64,000 nt of DNA, taken from the NCBI GenBank assembly GCA_034437655.1, contig DAOTTU010000092.1, positions 38,646 through 102,645 on the forward strand, given 5' to 3'. Positions 50,652 to 60,066 of the stretch are shown here, in pieces (within the stretch, counting starts at the first letter, position 1; the number at the start of each line of letters is the position of its first letter). Both the position numbers and the translations under genes were made by a program. The notes under the pieces are model-generated. The model saw only the letters and a list, made by a program, of their open reading frames with translations. It ran no database searches and was not told where the DNA came from. The DNA is from J027 sp034437655. GTDB taxonomy: Bacteria; Chloroflexota; Anaerolineae; Aggregatilineales; J027.

Positions 50652-52712
50652 ATGATAAGCACAGGCCTGCGTGGTGCCTTTGGCACTGGTAAAACAACAG
50701 CAACCGTTCGACATTTGCTTGATTTGATCACCACACAGAAGACCCCGGCCAACAATATCCTTGTATTGGTGCCACAGCGAACCCTGGCTTTGCCTTATCA
50801 AATTGCACTCACCGAAAGTGACGCCCCCAACACTGCTGGAATTGATGTGGTAACGATCGGCGGTATTGCACAACGCACGATTATTCGCTTCTGGCCACTG
50901 CTGTCAAAGGCGGCGGGTTTTGCTAGCGTCCGCGAACCGAATTTCCTCACAATTGAAACCGCACAATATCATATGGCTCAATTTGTCGATAAGGTTATTG
51001 AAAGCGGACGTTTTGACAGCATCAGTGTGGCGCGTCCGCGTTTAATTGCACAGTCGTTGGATAACCTTGCCAAAGCAGCGATTAATGGCTTTTCGCTTGA
51101 AGAGGTTGCACAACGGTTAGCACAGTCGTGGGGTGGGCATTCTAGCCGTGAGCAGGTCTATGATTCGTGGCTGGACGCTGCTCGACAATTTCGCACATAC
51201 TGCCTTGAAAACAATCTGCTCGACTTCTCGTTACAGATTGAAGTGTTTGCACAACATGGCCTGCAACTTGAACCCGTTGCAAGCTATTTAACGACCCGCT
51301 ATCGACATTTGATTGCAGACAACCTTGAAGAGCAATCACCAATTGCACTCGACGTTGTGCGCTGGTTATGGCCCACTTTAGAATCAGCATGGTTGGTTAT
51401 GGACGATGACGCTGGCTTCCGTATCTTTTTGGGCGCAGAACCCGAAGGTGCCAAACGTTTACTTGACCTATGCGACAATCAACGCAGATTTACGGAGTCG
51501 CACATTCAGTCCAATTCTATGCAAGCACTCAGTGTTGCAACAGATGCCGCATTTTATGAGCGCGAATTGCCAACAGTGCAACATAACCCGGCACAGGCGT
51601 TTTCCTTTGCCTATCATGCCTTCTATCCACAAATGCTCGATTGGGCGTGCGAACAAGTTGTGTATCTGGTGCAAAAACAAAACGTTCAACCGCGTGATGT
51701 GGTTATCATTGCACCATTTTTGAATGATTCGCTGCGCTTTTCAGTGATGAACATGCTACAAGCCAACAATATCCCCATTGTTTCGCATCGTCCATCACGC
51801 CCGATTCGTGAGGAGCAAGCGGCACGAGCCATGCTAACCCTGATGCAGCTTGTGAACCCCTATGAAACCGCACAACCACCAGGGGCAGATGTTGCTAATG
51901 CCCTGACAGTGATGATTGCGGCGCTTGACCCCATACGCGCACGGTTGTTGACTGAGGTCGTCTATGGTTCTGGGCGCGATGAACTGGGCTCATTTGACGA
52001 CTTGAAAGAAGCAAAGATGCAGACGCGCATAACGTTTCGCATTGGTGAACGCTACGAAGTGTTGCGGCGCTGGCTGGTTGAACAGCGTGCATTAGTCGCC
52101 CAAACACCCCCTGACTATTTCTTGCGGCGCTTATTCGGGGATGTCGCTGCACAGCCCGGTTTCGGCCTGCAACAGGATTTTGAGGCAGCAACTGTCATCA
52201 GTCAGATGGTGGATTCTGCGGCAGATTTCCGGCTTTCCCTCTACCCCGATGGCACAGAGGACTGGTCCCCGGTGTGGCAACTCTACCGTGAACTTGTGAC
52301 TGAAGGTCTGTTAGCGGCCTTCCATGCCCCTGGCTGGCAACAGGAATCTGCAAATACTGTCTTTATTGCGCCAGCCTATACATTCTTGATGCGAAACCGC
52401 TCTGTAAAGCACCAAATCTGGCTGGATGTTGGTAGCCGGGCATGGGCGGAGCGACTTGACCAGCCGCTAACGCATCCCTATGTGGTGCGCCGCGATTATC
52501 CAGAACAGCGCATCTGGACTGATGAAGATGAAGAAGCAACCAGTTGGGAAGCACTTTACCGACTCGTGATTGGGTTAATGCGGCGTTGTAGCAAGCAAAT
52601 TCATCTTGGTATCGCTGATCTTGGTGAACAAGGGTTCGAGCAGCGTGGTCCCTTGCTGTATCTCTTCCAACAAATCCTTCAAACCTACGACGAGCAGCAG
52701 GACGACACATGA
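50652..52712 (+). CDS. Degenerate SF1 helicase subunit (AddB/AdnA-like)
   Basis: 686 residues. Walker A is RGAFGTGKTTATV and motif Ia ILVLVPQRTLALPYQIAL, with IDVVTIGGIAQRTI after it. The position of the DExQD motif reads LIADNLEEQSPIALDV, so the catalytic Asp-Glu pair is lost, and the motif III region is WLVMDDDAGFRIFLGAEP. The final third (VKHQIWLDVGSRAWAERL, LYRLVIGLMRRC) matches the helicase 2A/2B end of AdnA/AddB-like proteins. No nuclease domain is present, unlike true AddB or AdnA. It overlaps the next helicase by 4 bp (ATGA). ATG 50652 follows a TTG that is the less likely start. Probably a structural or translocating partner of the downstream helicase. Confidence 0.75.
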   Translation: MISTGLRGAFGTGKTTATVRHLLDLITTQKTPANNILVLVPQRTLALPYQIALTESDAPNTAGIDVVTIGGIAQRTIIRFWPLLSKAAGFASVREPNFLTIETAQYHMAQFVDKVIESGRFDSISVARPRLIAQSLDNLAKAAINGFSLEEVAQRLAQSWGGHSSREQVYDSWLDAARQFRTYCLENNLLDFSLQIEVFAQHGLQLEPVASYLTTRYRHLIADNLEEQSPIALDVVRWLWPTLESAWLVMDDDAGFRIFLGAEPEGAKRLLDLCDNQRRFTESHIQSNSMQALSVATDAAFYERELPTVQHNPAQAFSFAYHAFYPQMLDWACEQVVYLVQKQNVQPRDVVIIAPFLNDSLRFSVMNMLQANNIPIVSHRPSRPIREEQAARAMLTLMQLVNPYETAQPPGADVANALTVMIAALDPIRARLLTEVVYGSGRDELGSFDDLKEAKMQTRITFRIGERYEVLRRWLVEQRALVAQTPPDYFLRRLFGDVAAQPGFGLQQDFEAATVISQMVDSAADFRLSLYPDGTEDWSPVWQLYRELVTEGLLAAFHAPGWQQESANTVFIAPAYTFLMRNRSVKHQIWLDVGSRAWAERLDQPLTHPYVVRRDYPEQRIWTDEDEEATSWEALYRLVIGLMRRCSKQIHLGIADLGEQGFEQRGPLLYLFQQILQTYDEQQDDT

Positions 52713-54991
52713 GCGAGCAACCGTTTAAGTTTAGAGAAGCACAACGCGAAATATTGACCTATCGCCGTGGCTTGATGGGCGTTTCGGCTGTTCCGGGGGC
52801 AGGCAAGACATTCACGCTCTCACATCTCGCAGCCGCCTTGGTCCAGGAGCTAACAACACGCAGCTTTAAACACGAGCGTGAAGTGTTGGTAGTCACCTTC
52901 ACCAATTCCGCTGTAAACAGCTTCAAAAGCCGTATTGCGTCGATTTTGCAGCATGAGCGAGGGTTGTTGCCCTATACGGGGTATCGTGTCCGTACCTTGC
53001 ATGGTCTGGCGCATGACATTGTTCGTGAACGCCCGGCCCTGGTTGGGCTTTCTGAGGATTTTCGCATTGTCGATGAACGGGTGTCGCTTTCTATCAAAAA
53101 TGATGTAGTCAGCGCCCAATTGCCCCGCTGGGGCCGTCAGCTTGAACTTTATATTGACGCTGATCTTGAAGACAAGACGTTGAACCGCGTGCTGAACCGT
53201 GATTTACCACAGTTAATGGAAGGGATCGCCGGCCAGGTCATCAGCCGTGCCAAAGCCAATCGTGTCTCACCGGCCGATCTGCAAGCATCCGTACATGCGG
53301 CGGGTGAAGACTTTGTGCTGCTACAGTTTGCAGCGGCGGTGTATGCAGATTATCAGCGCAGCTTGTCATATCGTGGTGCGGTCGATTTTGACGATCTGGT
53401 GCGGCTTGCGATCAACGCGATCGAAAGCGACGCGAAGTTGTTAACACGTCTCCAGAAAAAATGGCCCTATATCCTTGAAGACGAAGCGCAGGACAGTAGC
53501 CGCCTGCAAGAAGACATGCTGTCATTGTTGTCGGCCGGCAAAAATTGGGTGCGGGTTGGTGACCCCAATCAGGCGATTAACACGACATTCACCACAGCAG
53601 ATGCACGCTTCCTGCGCGCGTTTTTGGATCGGGACGATGTTCGCAACCAACCGCTCCAAACCTCAGGCCGTTCAGCTCGTAAGATCATTCATGTCGCGAA
53701 CCAGCTTGTGCAGTGGGCCAGTACCGCACATCCGATTCCAGACTTACATCGTGCATTTTATCCGCAAGACATCATGCCAACGTTGCCCGGTGATGTGCAG
53801 CAAAACCCCCCGGACGAGGAAGCCAATATCTATATACATCCCGACAATCGCTCCCTCTCTCCAGATGAGGAACTTGATCTGGTTGTGCGCAATCTCAAGC
53901 GCTGGATAGAAACGGAGCCGGGGCAGACTGTTGCGGTGTTGGTACCCGAAAACAGTCGTGGCTATAAAGTGGCTGAACGGTTGCGGGCGCTTGGCATTGC
54001 ATTTGAGGAATTGTTGCGCAGTTCAAGCGAAACGCGCCAGACGGCCACCGTTTTGCAGGTCGTCCTCAATTACCTCGCTGATCCAGCACGCAGCCAGAAA
54101 CTAGCATATGTTTATAATATAGTGTGGTTGCCTTTGTTATCGACCACTTTTGCGCAAGTGGAGGAGGACGAGTCTGGTATCCCGACCGATATCGCGAAAG
54201 CGATCATCCGGCTCACAACACTTGAGGACGTTATCGCCCCGACTGCCGCCGACTGGCTGAACGTCCTCAACCTTGATGAGTTGCCACCGCACTGGGTCAA
54301 CGATCTTGAACAGTTTCTGGAATTGGTACGTCGCTGGTTAGATGCCATTGATCTACCGATTGACCAGCTCTTGCTCACGGTGGGCGGTGATCTTTTTCAC
54401 ACGCCCGTTGATATTGCCCTTACCTATAAGATTGCGGCTGTACTGAAAGGCATTGCCCGCGAAAACCCGATGTTTCGCCTGACAGAATTTGTTGATGAAC
54501 TGCGCCGCATCAGCGAGAACGAACGCCGTTTCATTGGCTTTGACGACGCTGAACAAGGCTATGAACCGCGCCCTGACGTGGTAACTATCAGCACCATGCA
54601 CGCCGCTAAAGGCCTCGAATGGGACCGCGTATATTTGATGTCGGTCAACAACTATAGTTTCCCCTCCGCACTTCCCTCTGATGATTACATCTCTGAAAAA
54701 TGGTTTGTGCGCAACCAGTTGAATCTGGAGGCAGAAACCCTGGCGCAGTTAGAGGCAGTTTTGCACAATGACCCGCGTGCCTACCGTGAAGGCAATCCAA
54801 CGCTATCCAGCCGGATTGACAACGCTGCTGAGCGACTTCGATTGCTGTATGTTGCGATAACTCGGGCGCGGCGCGAGCTGGTTATCACCTGGAATACTGG
54901 ACGTTTCTGGGAGCGTGGCGGCAACCATGTTAAGCGCCCTGCCTTGCCGCTTATTTATCTCATGGAGGTGCAAAATGCCGAATCAGGATAG
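52709..54991 (+). CDS. UvrD/AddA-like SF1 DNA helicase
   Basis: 760 residues with all SF1A motifs: Q-motif and Walker A (FREAQREI, VPGAGKTFTLS), Ia (VVTFTNSAVNSFKSRI), Ib (VRTLHGLAHDIVRERP), II (YILEDEAQD), III (WVRVGDPNQAINTTF), IV (QTSGRSARKIIHVANQ), V (ISTMHAAKGLEWDRVYLM) and VI (RLLYVAITRARRELVITW). It should unwind DNA 3' to 5' using ATP. No nuclease domain is fused at the C-terminus; instead the nuclease gene begins inside its last 17 bp. The order helicase-like, helicase, nuclease suggests a three-part end-resection machine like AddAB. Confidence 0.9.
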   Translation: MSEQPFKFREAQREILTYRRGLMGVSAVPGAGKTFTLSHLAAALVQELTTRSFKHEREVLVVTFTNSAVNSFKSRIASILQHERGLLPYTGYRVRTLHGLAHDIVRERPALVGLSEDFRIVDERVSLSIKNDVVSAQLPRWGRQLELYIDADLEDKTLNRVLNRDLPQLMEGIAGQVISRAKANRVSPADLQASVHAAGEDFVLLQFAAAVYADYQRSLSYRGAVDFDDLVRLAINAIESDAKLLTRLQKKWPYILEDEAQDSSRLQEDMLSLLSAGKNWVRVGDPNQAINTTFTTADARFLRAFLDRDDVRNQPLQTSGRSARKIIHVANQLVQWASTAHPIPDLHRAFYPQDIMPTLPGDVQQNPPDEEANIYIHPDNRSLSPDEELDLVVRNLKRWIETEPGQTVAVLVPENSRGYKVAERLRALGIAFEELLRSSSETRQTATVLQVVLNYLADPARSQKLAYVYNIVWLPLLSTTFAQVEEDESGIPTDIAKAIIRLTTLEDVIAPTAADWLNVLNLDELPPHWVNDLEQFLELVRRWLDAIDLPIDQLLLTVGGDLFHTPVDIALTYKIAAVLKGIARENPMFRLTEFVDELRRISENERRFIGFDDAEQGYEPRPDVVTISTMHAAKGLEWDRVYLMSVNNYSFPSALPSDDYISEKWFVRNQLNLEAETLAQLEAVLHNDPRAYREGNPTLSSRIDNAAERLRLLYVAITRARRELVITWNTGRFWERGGNHVKRPALPLIYLMEVQNAESG

Positions 54992-55805
54992 CGTTGTGAA
55001 TAATGGGTTGCAGCTACCACCCGGTTTTCAATACACACAGGCTAATTTGCAGAATTTTCTGGATTGTCCGCGCCGTTTTTATCTGAAATACATCGAAGGC
55101 CAACGCTGGCCGGCACCTGTGACCGTTCCGCAGGAAGCATACGAAGCGGCGATGCGCCGCGGGCAGCTCATCCACCAGATTATTGAGCGGCACCAGACGG
55201 GCATTGATCTTGACACTTTACAGACTCCTTTCACTGATGACGAGGACTTGCAACGCTGGTTGATACGCTATCGGGCACTTCTACCAGAATTGGTAGGGTA
55301 TCAACCCGCACTCGCTGAGGTACGTCTGTCGGCGCAGTTGTCAGGACATCATCTACTGGCGAAATTTGACTGGCTCGGTTTCAAGGATGGGCAATTGACT
55401 GCTATCGACTGGAAAACGGGAAATTTGCCGTCGGCTGAACGACTCACCAGGCGGATGCAAACCATCCTCTATCTCCTGATACTGTATCGTTCTGGTGCCG
55501 CGTTGGTGCAGCGGGATGTTGAATCATATGTATTGCGTTACATAAGCCTTGAGACGGGCGAACAGCGCTTATTTACGGTGACATCTGGCAGCATCGTTAC
55601 CCTTGAACGTCAGGTGTTAGAGGTAATTGAAGCGATTCAGACCTCTGACTACAAAAAAGTTGCTTCTGAGCGCCCGTGCCGATTCTGCGTATATCGTGGG
55701 TTGTGCGGACGTGGACAGGCCCCACACATTGACGATGCAACCTTCGAATGGGACGATACTGTGGGTACGATTGAGTTGAACAATCCTGAAATGGTGGAGT
55801 TTTAG
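54975..55805 (+). CDS. Stand-alone PD-(D/E)XK nuclease with Fe-S cysteines (AddB/Cas4-like)
   Basis: 276 residues. The RecB-type nuclease motifs are RRGQLIHQIIERHQ (His), LLAKFDWLGFKDG (Asp), LTAIDWKTGN (Asp-x-Lys) and RRMQTILYLLIL (the Q-Y motif). Four Cys at 31 (LDCPRRFYLKY), 235, 238 and 244 (CRFCVYRGLC) give the C..CxxCx5C pattern that holds a [4Fe-4S] cluster in AddB and Cas4. No CRISPR array or other cas gene is nearby, so the AddAB-like role is preferred. ATG 54975 has GGAGGTG six bases upstream; an earlier in-frame start at 54915 has no such site. recJ follows after 3 bp. Confidence 0.88.
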   Translation: MPNQDSVVNNGLQLPPGFQYTQANLQNFLDCPRRFYLKYIEGQRWPAPVTVPQEAYEAAMRRGQLIHQIIERHQTGIDLDTLQTPFTDDEDLQRWLIRYRALLPELVGYQPALAEVRLSAQLSGHHLLAKFDWLGFKDGQLTAIDWKTGNLPSAERLTRRMQTILYLLILYRSGAALVQRDVESYVLRYISLETGEQRLFTVTSGSIVTLERQVLEVIEAIQTSDYKKVASERPCRFCVYRGLCGRGQAPHIDDATFEWDDTVGTIELNNPEMVEF

Positions 55806-55808
55806 CAC

Positions 55809-58100
55809 ATGAACTGGAATGGACGGTTACCCGGTGGCCCCCTGCCCGATGAGCTTCTGCAATGGTTGATAGCGCAGGGATATGACAATTTTGATACCGT
55901 AGCCGGGTTTCTCTCAACCCAACATTATCACCCCGCCCCGCCAACTGATATTCCTGACATTCGCGAAGCTGCCACGCGGATTAACGCTGCCATCGACAAT
56001 GGTGAACGCATTCTGATTTGGGGTGACTTTGACGTTGACGGGCAGACAGCAACCGCTATGCTTGTTGAGTCGTTGCAGCGTTCAGGAGCCCGCGAGGTAA
56101 CCTTTCACATCCCGGACCGTATTGAGGATTCGCACGGTGTGCAGCTACCCACATTAAAGCGCATCCTGGCTGAACGTAACCCCGACCTGATGATCGTTTG
56201 CGATACAGGCTCGGCTGAAACAGAAGCGTTAGCGTATGCGCATGAAGTCGGCTTGCCCGTTATTGTTTCCGACCATCACGAACTTGCAGACCCGCCACCG
56301 CCCGTTGATATGCTGGTCAACCCGTTGTGCTTACCAGAAGGCCACCCCTTGCGCACATTGTCTGGCGCTGGTGTTACCTATTTGCTGCTGCAAGTGGTCT
56401 TTCAACAACGTGAACAGCCCCGAGACTCCGAACGCTTGTTAGATTTATTAGCGCTTGGCCTGGTCGCGGATGTCGTTGGGCTTATTGACGATACCCGTTA
56501 CTTGTTGCAAATAGCACTGCGTGCGCTGCGCAAGACAAAACGCCCCGGCATCATAGAGCTATGTCGGCTGAACTATATCAACCCGGAGCAAATCAGTGCT
56601 GAGGACATCGGTTTTCGGCTCGCACCAGCCCTGAATGCGTTTGGCCGGCTGGCAACTGCTCACAAAGGGGTTGAATTGCTGACCACCACCAGTGCTGTGC
56701 AGGCAGCAACTCTGGCCGGTGAAGCACAATCGTTGAACAAAAAGCGCAAGCTGCTGACAGAACAAATGACACGCTCAGCCATGGAAATGGTCGAAAACGA
56801 CGCATCGTTGCTGGATTGGGAAGCACTGGTGCTGAGTAGCGCTAACTGGAACAGCGGTATTGTAGGAATTGTCGCAGCCCGACTCGTGGAGCGCTATGGG
56901 AAACCCACCGCTCTGTTGGTTGAAGACGAAAACGGCAATGCGCGTGGGTCAATTCGCAGCGTGCCCGGCTATCATGTCAGCGAAGCACTTGAGCATATTG
57001 GCGACATGCTAGAAAACTATGGCGGCCATGAACTGGCTGGTGGTCTGGCGGTTTCAGCGGAAAACTTCCCGATGCTGCGCCGACGACTATCACAGGGGTT
57101 TGCTGCCACTGCAACCGATGTTGAAGCTGAGACATTGCCTGTTGCAGCCGAATTAGCACTGGAACGCTTAACGTTGGATTTTGCCTATCAGGTGCAACGT
57201 CTGGGCCCGTTCGGACAGGGTAATCGTGCGCCGTTATTCCAGTCTTCTGATGTTGAAGTCGTCAGCACTGCCCACATCGGTAATCAGATGAAGCACCGAC
57301 GCATGACAGTTGAAGATCAGAACGGGGTGCGGCGTCGTGTCTTCTGGTGGAGTAGTGGTGACCACCCGCTTTTAGAGGGACGGTTTGATGTGGTCTATGA
57401 TATTGGGGTCTCCTATTTTAAGGATACACCCGATATTCAGCTTACCCTTCAGGGGTGGGAACAGGTCGCGCTTCCAGAACCTGAACCACTTGAGGCGTTG
57501 ACCATTATCGACTGTCGTCGTGAAAACCCTGAGACGGTGCTACAAACGTTTGTTGATGATCCAAACACTATAATCTGGTCTGAAGGCTTGCCGCAGTCAC
57601 AGTCACCGGGTCACGCTTTTTCAGCACTTGAACCAGCCCAAAGACTGCTAATCTACACCGCACCACCCTCAGCAACCCAGCTCACTAAAGCATTGCTTCG
57701 CGTACAGCCAGAGGAAGTGCATCTACTTGCAGTGCTGCCCCCCATACAGGATATCGGCACATTTTTGCAGACCTTGAATGGATTGGCACAAACTGTGTTA
57801 AATAAAATGGATGGTGCTGCCAACTTACCGATGTTCGCTGAACGTCTCGCAGTGACTCCGCATATCGTTCGCATTGGTCTACTCTACCTACAGTGTGAAG
57901 GCTTATTTGCTGTAGGGATTGGGAGTCGTGGTAAGGTCACATTGACCGCTGCGGACAAGACTACGCCAGTTGCAGCAGACCAGCAGAAACAGCTACAGAA
58001 CCAACTTGATAGTGCCTGGGAAGAAATGTGGGCCTATCGTCGCTATTTGCAGCGCGTGACCATAGAGGAAATGCAACATGGCTTCGTATCCAGTTCCTAA
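55809..58100 (+). CDS. recJ: Single-stranded-DNA-specific exonuclease RecJ
   Basis: 763 residues, longer than E. coli RecJ (577). The DHH phosphoesterase motifs are complete: GDFDVDGQTATAML, VCDTGSAETEAL, SDHHE and GLVADVVGLID, followed by LAPALNAFGRL. The DHHA1 domain has GIVGIVAARLVERYGKP, RGSIRSVPGYH and GGHELAGGLAV, then an OB-fold-like region. The last ~200 residues are an extra C-terminal domain that carries a helical, possibly winged-helix part (FAERLAVTPHIVRIGLLYL). It degrades single-stranded DNA 5' to 3' and fits in one operon with the helicase and nuclease genes before it, providing the opposite-polarity resection activity. Confidence 0.95.
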   Translation: MNWNGRLPGGPLPDELLQWLIAQGYDNFDTVAGFLSTQHYHPAPPTDIPDIREAATRINAAIDNGERILIWGDFDVDGQTATAMLVESLQRSGAREVTFHIPDRIEDSHGVQLPTLKRILAERNPDLMIVCDTGSAETEALAYAHEVGLPVIVSDHHELADPPPPVDMLVNPLCLPEGHPLRTLSGAGVTYLLLQVVFQQREQPRDSERLLDLLALGLVADVVGLIDDTRYLLQIALRALRKTKRPGIIELCRLNYINPEQISAEDIGFRLAPALNAFGRLATAHKGVELLTTTSAVQAATLAGEAQSLNKKRKLLTEQMTRSAMEMVENDASLLDWEALVLSSANWNSGIVGIVAARLVERYGKPTALLVEDENGNARGSIRSVPGYHVSEALEHIGDMLENYGGHELAGGLAVSAENFPMLRRRLSQGFAATATDVEAETLPVAAELALERLTLDFAYQVQRLGPFGQGNRAPLFQSSDVEVVSTAHIGNQMKHRRMTVEDQNGVRRRVFWWSSGDHPLLEGRFDVVYDIGVSYFKDTPDIQLTLQGWEQVALPEPEPLEALTIIDCRRENPETVLQTFVDDPNTIIWSEGLPQSQSPGHAFSALEPAQRLLIYTAPPSATQLTKALLRVQPEEVHLLAVLPPIQDIGTFLQTLNGLAQTVLNKMDGAANLPMFAERLAVTPHIVRIGLLYLQCEGLFAVGIGSRGKVTLTAADKTTPVAADQQKQLQNQLDSAWEEMWAYRRYLQRVTIEEMQHGFVSSS

Positions 58101-58689
58101 AGAAACCATACGCATTGAGCATCGCGTCTCAAACTCCCGATTTTACGGTACCATCGGGCGCGTCAATACGGTGGAAGAGGCGAAAGCGTTTATTCAATCC
58201 ATTCGTGATGAAATGCCGGATGCCAATCACCATGTCTACGCCTACATTGTTGGGCATGGTGCCAGCGTCACTGAAGGTATGAGTGATGATGGAGAGCCGT
58301 CTGGCACTTCTGGGCCGCCTTCACTGGCTGTGCTGCGCGGTTCTGGCATTGGGGACATTGCACTGGTCACAACGCGCTATTTCGGTGGCACGAAGCTCGG
58401 TACCGGCGGTCTGGTTCATGCCTATGGTCAGACTGCCCGTGAAGCCGTCAAAGCGTTGCCTACCGAAATGAAGATCATCCGTGTCACGCTGGGGTTAGAT
58501 GCACCCTACCATCTCTATGAGCGCATCAAGCTATTGCTAGAAAGTGTGGATGCTGAAATTGATGACGAGCAATTTGCCGCAGATGTTGCCCTGACGTTTC
58601 GTATTCCTGAGCAAAATGAAGATCGTCTACATCAGCAGTTGCGCGACCTATCTTCTGGTCAGGTAGAAGCAATTCGGCTGGATACTTAA
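58078..58689 (+). CDS. yigZ: YigZ/IMPACT family protein
   Basis: 203 residues. The N-terminal IMPACT (UPF0029) domain shows the family signature SDDGEPSGTSGPP and TTRYFGGTKLGTGGLVHAYG; a small ferredoxin-like C-terminal domain follows (~135-203). Homologues bind nucleic acids or ribosomes and influence translation under stress; the exact bacterial role is not settled. ATG 58078 lies within the recJ end (23-bp overlap) with GAGGAA upstream, so it is the last member of the repair operon. The 3' end is 2 bp from the convergent glycosyltransferase gene. Confidence 0.9.
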   Translation: MASYPVPKETIRIEHRVSNSRFYGTIGRVNTVEEAKAFIQSIRDEMPDANHHVYAYIVGHGASVTEGMSDDGEPSGTSGPPSLAVLRGSGIGDIALVTTRYFGGTKLGTGGLVHAYGQTAREAVKALPTEMKIIRVTLGLDAPYHLYERIKLLLESVDAEIDDEQFAADVALTFRIPEQNEDRLHQQLRDLSSGQVEAIRLDT

Positions 58690-58691
58690 CC

Positions 58692-60020
58692 TCACAGTTG
58701 CTCAACATCCGAGAGGTGAACCGTCGGAGATGTTCCCGGTTGTCTTTCGAGCGGTTTCTGGTGTTGTGCTAACTTTTCGACCAGAGCAGCCGCTGTTGTG
58801 GCTCCGTCAGTTTGTTGATAACTGACCTGAACACGCTCGGCGGCTTCTCGGAACTGCGGCTCGAAGACTACCCGCTCAATTAAATCACCAAGCCGCGATG
58901 CTGTAGCCAACCCGGGACGCAACCGAAGGCCTGCACCACATGCTTTGACACGCCCTGCTGACTCTGGTTGGTCAGCGCTCATTGGGATAACCAGCAATGG
59001 CTTGCCGTGCAATAATGTCTCTGTCACGGTATTGTTGCCGCCATGACTGACCACGGCATCAACATAGGGGAGTAATTCTAGCTGCGGCACGAAGTTACGA
59101 ATCAGTATATTGTTCGGGGCATCTTGAAACTGTTGAATGTCGGTTCCACGCCCCACGGCAAGCACAGCTTTCCAACGGTTCGTTCGGGCGGCTGCATCAA
59201 CGACAGCCTGAAATATTCTCACCGCGCCGATAATTGTGCCCATTGAGGCGTAGACGGTTGGACGGTCATCATTCAGCCATTCCCACGGAAAATCGTCATG
59301 GATTTCACCTCGGCGCGCACTGGTAACCGGGCCGATATACATAATCTGTTCTGGAACCTGCCGCCGTGGATATTCGTAAGCATCCGTTGTTGGCACCATC
59401 GACAGAAATGGCGAATGATGTAACATGCCTCCTTTAACAGCAGGGAGTCCGTACTGTTGGCGCAGCAGATTCACGATACGGTCATGTCGCCAGAGTACCC
59501 ATTCTACAGGCAGGTTCAACCATGGCCACAGTAAGCGAACAGGATGTTGTGGCGGTACCCAGTCACTGCCGAGCCCATACGGAGGGGCATCGTCGGAACG
59601 TAGTGTGTTGACGATGGCACAATATGTTGCGTAAGGTAGTCGTGTTGCATCGGCAGCAATTGGCCCGGCATAAAAATTGAGGTCCGTCAGTAGGGCGTCT
59701 GGTCTTATTGTGCGTATTAATCGAATCATTTGATCGACAAGTTCGTCAAGAAAGTCGAAAAAATATGTTTGGGGCGGTTTGCGTTGAAACTGTGAAATCC
59801 ACCGTGCCGGGCGTTGGAACTGTTGCATGATGTATGGCACAGCGCCGTCAGGATACACAAGCTCCAGTGGTGTTAAGCCTGCGCGTTCAATTTGCGGATG
59901 GTAACTGCTGTCGGTGGCAACGTAAACATGATGCCCACGCATTAAGAGTTGTTGCGCAATCGCGATTATCGGGTTCAGATGACCTGATGCAGGGATAGAA
60001 CTGACGAGAATAGTGGCCAT
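58692..60020 (-). CDS. UGT-type glycosyltransferase (GT1, MGT-like)
   Basis: 442 residues, GT-B fold. The N-terminal half begins with ILVSSIPASGHLNPIIAIAQ, including the catalytic His of SGHLNP, and DALLTDLNFYAGP holds the partner Asp. The C-terminal donor-binding half has PTVYASMGTI, the FVPQLELLPYVDAVVSHGG motif and IPMSADQPESAGRV. This matches macrolide- and sterol-type glycosyltransferases that add a sugar from a nucleotide donor to a lipophilic acceptor; acceptor unknown. No polyketide or carotenoid genes lie nearby. Divergent from the downstream kinase by 46 bp. Confidence 0.88.
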   Translation of the reverse strand: MATILVSSIPASGHLNPIIAIAQQLLMRGHHVYVATDSSYHPQIERAGLTPLELVYPDGAVPYIMQQFQRPARWISQFQRKPPQTYFFDFLDELVDQMIRLIRTIRPDALLTDLNFYAGPIAADATRLPYATYCAIVNTLRSDDAPPYGLGSDWVPPQHPVRLLWPWLNLPVEWVLWRHDRIVNLLRQQYGLPAVKGGMLHHSPFLSMVPTTDAYEYPRRQVPEQIMYIGPVTSARRGEIHDDFPWEWLNDDRPTVYASMGTIIGAVRIFQAVVDAAARTNRWKAVLAVGRGTDIQQFQDAPNNILIRNFVPQLELLPYVDAVVSHGGNNTVTETLLHGKPLLVIPMSADQPESAGRVKACGAGLRLRPGLATASRLGDLIERVVFEPQFREAAERVQVSYQQTDGATTAAALVEKLAQHQKPLERQPGTSPTVHLSDVEQL

Positions 60021-60066
60021 AGTTCTTCCAGTAATTCAAACCAACAAGGTGCAGGATACAAAGCCT

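Noticed and set aside
54975..55805. Cas4 as the identity of the Fe-S nuclease
   Set aside because: No cas1, cas2 or repeat array is present, and the gene is coupled to two SF1 helicase genes and recJ.
60013..60066. Upstream ATG for the third Ser/Thr kinase
   Set aside because: It overlaps the divergent glycosyltransferase start and lacks a ribosome site, whereas ATG 60067 has AGGA ten bases before it and starts at the kinase domain.
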